21,685 nucleotides of DNA, from positions 1 to 21,685 of the forward strand of contig JAYWEQ010000037.1 in the NCBI GenBank assembly GCA_043779185.1, in the 5' to 3' direction. Below the pieces are notes generated by a model. It did no database searches. It had not been told where the DNA came from and saw only the letters and a list, made by a program, of their open reading frames with translations. Every line of letters starts with the position of its first letter. Position 1 is the first letter of the stretch. Source of the stretch: JAYWDA01 sp043779185 (GTDB taxonomy: Bacteria; Bdellovibrionota; Bdellovibrionia; Bdellovibrionales; Bdellovibrionaceae). The translations under genes were made by a program, and so were the position numbers. Shown here piece after piece: positions 14,592 through 20,152 of this stretch.

Positions 14592-15480
14592 TTTTTTTCT
14601 TCCAGTTTGAAGCGACAGAGTGCAGCCCCGTTAAAGTTTTCTCAAAATCTGTGGCATCTTTGACAAAAAATTTAATTTCAAGGCCGTGCATATCGCCTTT
14701 TCGTAAAACCTGGGAACTGACGCCTTTTGGCCATTGAAAACTGGACATCAAATTTTTTAAAGCCAGTTCTTTTTGGTTGGTCACAGGGAACCTTTTTTTG
14801 CGAAGCTCAGATAAGGCATTGGGTGATTTCAAGGCCGCCATCACATCTTCGAAAGGTGTTTCCATCAGAATTAATTCGCCAGACAAATCTAGAAGTTGAC
14901 AAAATAAGGACTTGGATAGCTTTGAACTGGCCAGCAAAGATAAAATATCTTTTTGCACATCAAGAGACAGTTGATCAATAATGGCCATATCAAAAGGTCG
15001 TAGATCTTTATCTGATAAGTAGTCTTGGACTTCGTCCGGCCACTGCAGCAAAAAATCCGATATCTTTTTATATCGATCGTCAGACTTAGTCCCATATTTT
15101 CTTAATAAAAAATCGCAATCAATCTGCTGAGCTAATTTGGGTCGGTGGCTGAGCCTGACAAATTCTGGCCATGATAAATAAGGATACAAAGAAAAAAACA
15201 ATTCCGCCGCTTGTTCAGGACTGGCGTTAGTCACATTCTGCACCGGATGAGGTGATTCCAGCTCAAATCCAGAAATTAGAAAACCGCCGAAGGCCCAAGC
15301 CGGCAATTGATTCGAAAGCTGATGTCTAGGGCCAAAGTTCCAAGTTCTTTGGCATTGCGATATATCCGTGAATTCGAAGCTAAGATCGTGGAGCACCATG
15401 GCCATCAGGTAGCATAGGGGCCAGTTCTTGGCAAACAGGTTTTGCCCTGGGCCCAGGAGGGCATTATAGTTAAAGACCAT
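14569..15480 (-). CDS. Unrecognised protein coupled to the SPL-like gene
   Basis: No family was recognised. From ATG 15480 it has 303 residues, largely helical and soluble, with no signal peptide. Features seen: a tryptophan/aromatic-rich first third (FAKNWPLCYLMAMVLHDLSFEFTD), repeated leucine-rich helices through the middle (KDILSLLASSKLSKSLFCQLLDLSG), and a C-terminal segment (HGLEIKFFVKDATDFEKTLTGL) like a small beta-alpha fold. The frame stays open to a GTG at 15561, but 15480 is preferred because the extra residues look unlike a domain start. Its end overlaps the radical SAM gene by 23 bases, which indicates paired synthesis, and its ATG overlaps the ATG of the divergent HAD gene. No ribosome site is visible upstream. 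A partner or accessory protein for the radical SAM enzyme is a reasonable guess. Confidence 0.7.
   Translation of the reverse strand: MVFNYNALLGPGQNLFAKNWPLCYLMAMVLHDLSFEFTDISQCQRTWNFGPRHQLSNQLPAWAFGGFLISGFELESPHPVQNVTNASPEQAAELFFSLYPYLSWPEFVRLSHRPKLAQQIDCDFLLRKYGTKSDDRYKKISDFLLQWPDEVQDYLSDKDLRPFDMAIIDQLSLDVQKDILSLLASSKLSKSLFCQLLDLSGELILMETPFEDVMAALKSPNALSELRKKRFPVTNQKELALKNLMSSFQWPKGVSSQVLRKGDMHGLEIKFFVKDATDFEKTLTGLHSVASNWKKKNEPDPAL
15442..15470 (+). promoter_or_regulatory. Probable sigma70-type promoter giving a leaderless HAD mRNA
   Basis: TTGCCC at 15442-15447 and TATAGT at 15465-15470 are 17 bases apart. Transcription would start near 15477, two bases before the ATG at 15479, and no ribosome site lies in front of that ATG. 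This suggests a leaderless message. The promoter sits entirely inside the first codons of the divergent gene on the other strand. Confidence 0.55.
15446..15457. repeat. Perfect 12-base palindrome in the promoter spacer
   Basis: CCTGGGCCCAGG is its own reverse complement and lies between the two hexamers of the promoter at 15442-15470. It could be an operator, but it also encodes Leu-Gly-Pro-Gly on the minus strand, so chance is possible. Confidence 0.4.
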
Positions 15481-16555
15481 GGCAGATTGGCGCGAAAGAG
15501 CAGAAATTAACGGTGACGTGGTGTTTTTTAGATATGCCTCAGAAGGTATTGAAAAAAGCACCGAAGAGGTTTTCGTCTGGGACCTGGATAAGACTTACTT
15601 AGACACTTCGATTGATTCTTTAAGTGGCTTGATGCAAACGATCTTAGAGCGCGCCTTTGCAAAAAAAAACATCCCAGGGACGGATACTTTGCTACAGGCC
15701 CTGAGCCAGTACCGCAAAGAAAAAAAGGGCCAGCAGTATTTTCCAATTTATTTTATCACCGCCTCACCACCCCAATTGGAAGAGCGAATTTCAGAAAAAT
15801 TTTCAATCGATCAGATCAATCCTTTGGGTTGTTTTTATAAAGATAATCTACAAAATTTGCGACCGGGCCGCTTCTGGCGTCTGACCAAGCAAGTCGGGTA
15901 CAAGCTTCAAGCCCTGATGCAGCTTCGATGTTATTTGCATCCCGAGGTCAAACAAATTTGCTGGGGCGATGACTCGGAAACAGATGCGACGATTTATAAT
16001 TTATATTCGGATATTTGTTCGCGCCGAATTTCCGCCGGTGATATTCGCACAACGCTGGCAGGATTTTCTGTGACCGGAGAACAAGTCGATACCATTTTAG
16101 AACTTCAAGCGCAGATTCCCACACAAGATCCCGTTGAAAAAATTTATATTAATTTAGCGACCGATACGGATCCCGATTATTATTTAAAATTTGGTCGCCG
16201 AACGATGGCGACCACAAATACATTTCAAGTGGCCATTGATCTTTTTCAAGATGGGCGTTTGGACTTAAGCGTTTTGTACGCCGTCTTAGAAGATATGATT
16301 CATAATTACGGCTACACCCCCGAAGAACTGTGTAAGTCCTATGACGAGTTAATCCGCCGAGGAATTTTAGGACAGCTGGCCTTTGAAAAAACAAAATCCT
16401 TTTTGACAGAAAAAGGTATTTTGTACGAAGGCTACAAACCCTCCATAGAACCCTTGCGCGAAAAAATTATCCTGGATGGAAAAGTCTTTGAAATGGAAGG
16501 CGCCCACGAGCCCTGGGTGATGCCTCATATCGACTATTTAAACGATTACCGCTAG
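15479..16555 (+). CDS. HAD-fold phosphatase-like protein (App1/DUF2183-like)
   Basis: A 358-residue protein with a haloacid-dehalogenase catalytic core in its first half. Motif I is DLDKT at 35-39 (nucleophile D35, acid D37), motif II is in YFITAS at 91-96, the motif III lysine is probably K142, and motif IV is GDDSETD at 163-169. The layout, with ITASPPQLEERI after the second strand and GDDSETDATIY, is like the App1/DUF2183 group, in which yeast App1 is a phosphatidate phosphatase. The second half (about 180-358) is helical and acidic and was not recognised. No signal peptide is present, so it acts in the cytoplasm. An in-frame TAG at 15467-15469 means ATG 15479 is the first possible start; it overlaps the start codon of the minus-strand neighbour. 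Its TAG overlaps the stop of the FkbM gene. Confidence 0.75.
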   Translation: MADWRERAEINGDVVFFRYASEGIEKSTEEVFVWDLDKTYLDTSIDSLSGLMQTILERAFAKKNIPGTDTLLQALSQYRKEKKGQQYFPIYFITASPPQLEERISEKFSIDQINPLGCFYKDNLQNLRPGRFWRLTKQVGYKLQALMQLRCYLHPEVKQICWGDDSETDATIYNLYSDICSRRISAGDIRTTLAGFSVTGEQVDTILELQAQIPTQDPVEKIYINLATDTDPDYYLKFGRRTMATTNTFQVAIDLFQDGRLDLSVLYAVLEDMIHNYGYTPEELCKSYDELIRRGILGQLAFEKTKSFLTEKGILYEGYKPSIEPLREKIILDGKVFEMEGAHEPWVMPHIDYLNDYR

Positions 16556-17433
16556 TGCAATTGACTGGCATAAAGGACTTCGACCGTGTCACAAGCCGGA
16601 GTGGTCAGTCTTTTTTGAATATTAAATTTTGTCGGCAATTCGCTTGCGAACTGATTCCTCTTATCTTGCGCCCCATGAACTTCAGCGATCAGGTAATGGG
16701 CATTTAAAAAGGCCTCTTTGTCCTGCTCGATGATTTCATATTCTGCACCCTCAACATCAATTTTGAAAAGTCGATTTTGCTCAAGATCTTTTTTTGAAAA
16801 ACCTAGACGCTCTTGCCATTCAGTTAATTTATAGCCTTGGATCGTGATGCGCTGAGTGCCTTTCGGACCGATAGTTTGCATTGAGGAATCTCGGCTATTT
16901 TCATGAACTTCAAAAACGAGTGTTCTTGACTGACCCACTAAGGCGCCATCGGCGATTCGTAGATCGATCGAATGATTTTTAAGAATGTCAGCAATATATT
17001 TTAACTTTGGGATCAGCGTGGAATTGGCCTCAATCGCTAGGATTCTTTTCACTCCGCACTGGGTCGCAAGGTACAGACTTGAATATCCAATATTAGCACC
17101 GGCATCGACCAGGCAGATGGGCGTCCAGCCAACTTCAAGTTTGTAAGAATGATTCCAAAAAATTTCAAGGAGGCTGGTCAGGTGGTCAGGAACAAACCAA
17201 ATGGGCAGACTAAATTTTCGGCCCAGAGAAGGGGAATAACATTGGATTTTTAGACATTGATTGGAAGGAAGGAGGGAAAAAAATAGACGCGAAATATTTT
17301 TTTCAATAATAGACCCATAATAAAACCAATGATGCATCTTAAAGACCGGATAAAGAAAATATAGGATAGCCCAGTCTAGAATTCCTAATTTATAATGTTT
17401 TTGAAACCCCGAGACTTCTGAAAAATATCCCAC
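16552..17433 (-). CDS. FkbM-family methyltransferase
   Basis: A 293-residue SAM-dependent methyltransferase. Motif I is LVDAGANIGYSSLYLA at about 108-123, the acidic end of the second strand is IEAN at 134-137, and the family signature KIDVEGAEYEIIE is at 224-236. This matches the FkbM family, which mostly O-methylates sugars or small molecules. The N-terminal 70 residues contain two hydrophobic aromatic stretches (about 19-40 and 48-56) that could hold the protein to the membrane, consistent with a lipid-linked glycan substrate, though that is inference. The start is GTG at 17433, with TAGGA eight bases upstream; no ATG lies nearby in frame. Its stop shares the bases CTAG (16552-16555) with the convergent HAD gene. 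The gap to the AgmX-like gene is 38 bases, so they may share a transcript. Confidence 0.88.
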   Translation of the reverse strand: MGYFSEVSGFQKHYKLGILDWAILYFLYPVFKMHHWFYYGSIIEKNISRLFFSLLPSNQCLKIQCYSPSLGRKFSLPIWFVPDHLTSLLEIFWNHSYKLEVGWTPICLVDAGANIGYSSLYLATQCGVKRILAIEANSTLIPKLKYIADILKNHSIDLRIADGALVGQSRTLVFEVHENSRDSSMQTIGPKGTQRITIQGYKLTEWQERLGFSKKDLEQNRLFKIDVEGAEYEIIEQDKEAFLNAHYLIAEVHGAQDKRNQFASELPTKFNIQKRLTTPACDTVEVLYASQLH

Positions 17434-17471
17434 AATTTAATCCTATCTAAAAATTGATCCAGCAAAGACAT

Positions 17472-18251
17472 TTATTCAAATTTTAATGGAAAGACTGTCG
17501 TGATGGCGTCGCCACGGAAAGGTTTGAATTCAATTCGTGCGGTGGCTTCAATCAAGCACTTCTTAAATGAGGCATCGCCCAACTGACTGGTCGTCACATC
17601 GGATCTAGAAATTTTCCCATTCGGCTCAATCGTCATGGAAATTGAAGTCTCGCCGACCAGGCCAGGCTTTTTTTGTAAAAGCTGCGTGTAACACTTATAG
17701 AAAATTCCCTTCTGAGATTTTAAAGTATCGACAATATAGGAAGGCGTCAGTCCCTCTTGGGCTTGCGAATCGGTGGCGGGGAGAGTGGGCTCTGTCGCAC
17801 GAGATGTTTTATTTAGGCTATCATACTCAGGTGCTGGCCATCGCAAGCCGCCCTTTGCGATCAGTAAAGTTCCGTCACGGCCTTGGCTGTCCATTCTAAT
17901 TTCACCGGCCTTAAGGTAAACAACCGTCGCATCGCCCTCTTGATCGAGTGTTAGCTGAGTATTTGGAAACACATGCAATCGGAAAGCGCTGGGGAAATCG
18001 AGGACAGCTTCGCCATCGACGGTGGTTTCCAAAGTTTCTAAAGCTCGCAAAGGGGTTTTCTTTTTAACAACTTCTTTTTGCGTCAGGTGTTTTTTAAGAA
18101 TTAAAACTTGATCCGTGATTTTTTCAATTTGCGCTAAAGCCGGCGAGGTCGGCGAATCGGCGTCCATCCATTTTGAAACGAGCACACCAATACAAAGTAG
18201 AAGTAGACCTGAAAAAAAGAAGGTCATGACTAGACCAGAATTTCGTCCCAT
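17472..18251 (-). CDS. AgmX/PglI C-terminal-domain (TonB-like) protein with FecR-like middle
   Basis: A 259-residue inner-membrane protein facing the periplasm. One N-terminal membrane helix lies at about 7-26. A coiled-coil-like part follows (40-65). Then comes a beta-rich stretch (75-132, VDGEAVLDFPSAFRLHVFPNTQLTL and DATVVYLKAGEIRM) resembling a FecR-type domain, and after a linker an AgmX/PglI C-terminal domain at 170-259. That domain has the expected GIFYKCYTQLLQKKPGLVGETSISMTI and KKCLIEATARIEFKP, with the paired cysteines C187 and C232, and ends FPLKF. In myxobacteria AgmX proteins serve gliding and envelope machines; TonB-like force transmission is assumed. The ribosome site is poor (AGG thirteen bases upstream); a promoter-like TTGAAT (18285-18280) and TCTAAT (18263-18258) lie just ahead. 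It follows secG by 37 bases. Confidence 0.78.
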   Translation of the reverse strand: MGRNSGLVMTFFFSGLLLLCIGVLVSKWMDADSPTSPALAQIEKITDQVLILKKHLTQKEVVKKKTPLRALETLETTVDGEAVLDFPSAFRLHVFPNTQLTLDQEGDATVVYLKAGEIRMDSQGRDGTLLIAKGGLRWPAPEYDSLNKTSRATEPTLPATDSQAQEGLTPSYIVDTLKSQKGIFYKCYTQLLQKKPGLVGETSISMTIEPNGKISRSDVTTSQLGDASFKKCLIEATARIEFKPFRGDAITTVFPLKFE

Positions 18252-18257
18252 CAGACA

Positions 18258-18285
18258 ATTAGAACCTATTCAGCAAAGAATTCAA
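18258..18285 (-). promoter_or_regulatory. Possible promoter placing transcription at the AgmX-like ATG
   Basis: On the minus strand, TTGAAT (18285-18280) and TCTAAT (18263-18258) are 16 bases apart between secG and the AgmX-like gene. Position +1 would fall at about 18251, the A of the ATG. The second hexamer is five of six, the first four of six. Confidence 0.35.
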
Positions 18286-18288
18286 AAC

Positions 18289-18651
18289 TTATTTCGTTTT
18301 CTCAGTGGGCGCGGCAGGAGCTTGTTCCGGAGTCGCTGAAGCGGCCGGTGTTTCTGGCGCTGTGTTGGCAGGGGCTGAAGTGGCTGGAGGAGTTGTTACG
18401 ACGGGAGCCGAATCAATCACACTTCGACCTTCGCGCGTAATTTGAACAGATAACATAATACAGCTAATACCGAAAAGTGCTGCCGCCCAACGGGTCATGC
18501 GAGCGTACAAAGTTTGCGCTCCTGTAGCGCCAAGAAATGAATTCGATCCGCCGCCGATGCCCAGAGCTCCACCGCCCTTTGAGTCTTGAATCAAAACTAA
18601 AACGATCAGTGAAAAGGCAATAAACAAGTGAATGGCGACAAGAAAATTCAT
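18289..18651 (-). CDS. secG: SecG, preprotein translocase subunit
   Basis: A 120-residue SecG, the small subunit of the SecYEG translocon in the inner membrane. The first membrane helix is at about 2-21 (FLVAIHLFIAFSLIVLVL). The conserved loop IQDSKGGGALGIGGGSNSFLG at 21-41 and the TLYARMTRWAA segment at 47-57 match the family, and a second helix is at 54-71. The tail from about 80 is rich in alanine, proline and threonine (APVVTTPPATSAPAN), a common feature of long SecG proteins. The ATG at 18651 was chosen, not the far upstream frame start at 18729, because it follows AGGAG by five bases and begins the first helix. No strong promoter could be singled out in the 250 bases upstream. Confidence 0.93.
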   Translation of the reverse strand: MNFLVAIHLFIAFSLIVLVLIQDSKGGGALGIGGGSNSFLGATGAQTLYARMTRWAAALFGISCIMLSVQITREGRSVIDSAPVVTTPPATSAPANTAPETPAASATPEQAPAAPTEKTK

Positions 18652-18902
18652 CGATGCTCCTGGTGAAACGAAGCGCACAAGATAATGTAAAAAGCCCTCG
18701 ACTGTCACTTTGTTCGCCCGAATTGGCACAGCGCAAAGCGTTAAAGAGCATTTACACTAGTTTTTCCATTAACTCTTTGATTTTCAGCAATTGCTAACTT
18801 CTTGAAATGGTTCGTTTTGTCACCAATTTAAGTGGCACGGTCCTAGCTATGTAGGTGGTTCTTAAGACAAAAATTTTGTGGAGAATTCAGGGGGAGAGCG
18901 CA
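18652..18902. other. Divergent intergenic region between secG and the outer-membrane gene
   Basis: About 250 bases without a gene, lying between the divergent starts of secG (18651) and the barrel gene (18903). It must hold the promoter of secG, for which no clear hexamer pair was found. It also holds the sigma54-type element at 18833-18848, and, nearer the gene, TGGTTCTTAAGACAA and the ribosome site. No tRNA or small-ORF evidence was seen. Confidence 0.8.
18833..18848 (+). promoter_or_regulatory. Sigma54 (RpoN)-type -24/-12 promoter
   Basis: TGGCACGGTCCTAGCT matches the sigma54 consensus TGGCACGrnnnTTGCw at every fixed place but one (A for T before GC). GG and GC have the correct spacing. 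Transcription should start near 18859, giving a leader of about 44 bases to the ATG at 18903. No sigma70-type pair of equal quality is seen nearby. Confidence 0.62.
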
Positions 18903-20135
18903 ATGAAATTCAGAGCCATTTTGCCGGTGATTTTTTGCAGCCTCTTGCCAGCCGCAGTGGAAGCCCAGATTTCAACTCAAACAATTCCAGAAGGCGTCCG
19001 CAGTCCTTCTGTTCGTTTTGGAAATATTTCTCAGCTGAGTCAGCAGTACAACGACTCAGGTCACTTAAATAATTCTGTCGATTTAAGATCCATCGAATTC
19101 AATGCCAAAAAATTAACTGTTCTTGAGCCAAAGATTGAAGCCTTGGTGGGATTATTTAATCGCATGGGTCGCTATGATTTAGGTTCCCAACTCAATAAAG
19201 GCACTTTAAAAATCGATTCGCAACCGACCATTCAATACACGGCCCCCGTCATGGCTTACGGCGTGAACGATCGATGGACTTTGGGTGCGGGAGTTCCCGT
19301 GATCCACTACAAAAATAATATTCAACTTTCTAAAACAAATTCCAATATCAGTGCCTTTAAAGCAATCGCAAGCGGGCTGGGTGTTGATGAACTTAATCAA
19401 GGCCTGCAACAATTAGAAGATATTGATTTGGTTTCGGCCTTTCATTCTGAGCTTAAGAAAAAAGGCTATCGGGACCTGGAAAACCAAGATCAAACTTTCT
19501 TGGGTGATTTACAATTGGCCAGCCTGTATCGCTTGGAAGACTACAGATACATTCAATCGCAGTTTCGTTTGAACGTGATTTTGCCAACGGGTCCAAAATA
19601 TGATCCCGATAATTTAGCCGCCTTCAATCAATTTGGTTACACTTATATAGAGCCGCAGTTAATTTCAGCCTATCCCATTTCTGAACGGCTTAAAGTGGCT
19701 GGTCTTTTAGGTTTGCGAATGTATGTTCCTGATCAAGTCACAGTCAGAGTGCCTGAAAATGAGGGTGACCTTTTACCGAACGCGGATCAAAAAGAAACTT
19801 TAAAAAGGCAAACGGGTTTCAAATTAACTGAAAGTCTGCAGTTAAGCTATGCGGTCGGAGAGTCTTGGAATTTCTTTGGAATTTCCGAATGGGCGCAAAA
19901 AGCCGCTGACCGTTTTGAGGGAGCTCAGCAAAAAAGATATGATCTTTTAAGTCGCGACACTGACACTCAAACGCAAGTTTTGACCGGCGGAATTTCATTT
20001 TCTAGTGTTGAGTCTTATCAAAAACGAAAAAAAGGAATCCCAGCAACAATATCGGCTCAGGTCAGCGATACCATTGCTGGAAAAAATGTCGAACGTCAGC
20101 TGGTGCAAGAGATCAGCGCAACGATGTTCTTTTAA
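18903..20135 (+). CDS. Outer-membrane beta-barrel protein (MetA-pathway transporter-like)
   Basis: A 410-residue exported protein. Its signal peptide ends in AAVEA before QISTQ (about residue 22). The mature part has many alternating strand segments, for example GVNDRWTLGAGVPVIHYKN, QSQFRLNVILPTGPKYDPDN, YTYIEPQLISAYPISERLKVAGLLGLRMY and SLQLSYAVGESWNFFGISEW, and ends in MFF, the terminal phenylalanine read by the Bam machine. LPTGPKYDPDN followed by a terminal barrel resembles the MetA-pathway-of-phenol-degradation / TodX-like OMP group. The ATG at 18903 was chosen over the frame start at 18855 because it opens a proper signal peptide and has GGGGGAG about six bases before it. It probably lies under the sigma54-type promoter, and the lipoprotein follows after 17 bases. 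The transported substrate is unknown. Confidence 0.8.
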   Translation: MKFRAILPVIFCSLLPAAVEAQISTQTIPEGVRSPSVRFGNISQLSQQYNDSGHLNNSVDLRSIEFNAKKLTVLEPKIEALVGLFNRMGRYDLGSQLNKGTLKIDSQPTIQYTAPVMAYGVNDRWTLGAGVPVIHYKNNIQLSKTNSNISAFKAIASGLGVDELNQGLQQLEDIDLVSAFHSELKKKGYRDLENQDQTFLGDLQLASLYRLEDYRYIQSQFRLNVILPTGPKYDPDNLAAFNQFGYTYIEPQLISAYPISERLKVAGLLGLRMYVPDQVTVRVPENEGDLLPNADQKETLKRQTGFKLTESLQLSYAVGESWNFFGISEWAQKAADRFEGAQQKRYDLLSRDTDTQTQVLTGGISFSSVESYQKRKKGIPATISAQVSDTIAGKNVERQLVQEISATMFF

Positions 20136-20152
20136 AAATCAGGGGGAGAGCT

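Noticed and set aside
15481..15561. Extended start of the unknown minus-strand gene at GTG 15561
   Set aside because: No ribosome site, and the added residues run deep into the HAD gene; ATG 15480 gives a cleaner start.
18802..18830. Sigma70-type promoter TTGAAA with AATTTA before the barrel gene
   Set aside because: The second hexamer is poor and the sigma54-type element a few bases further fits much better.
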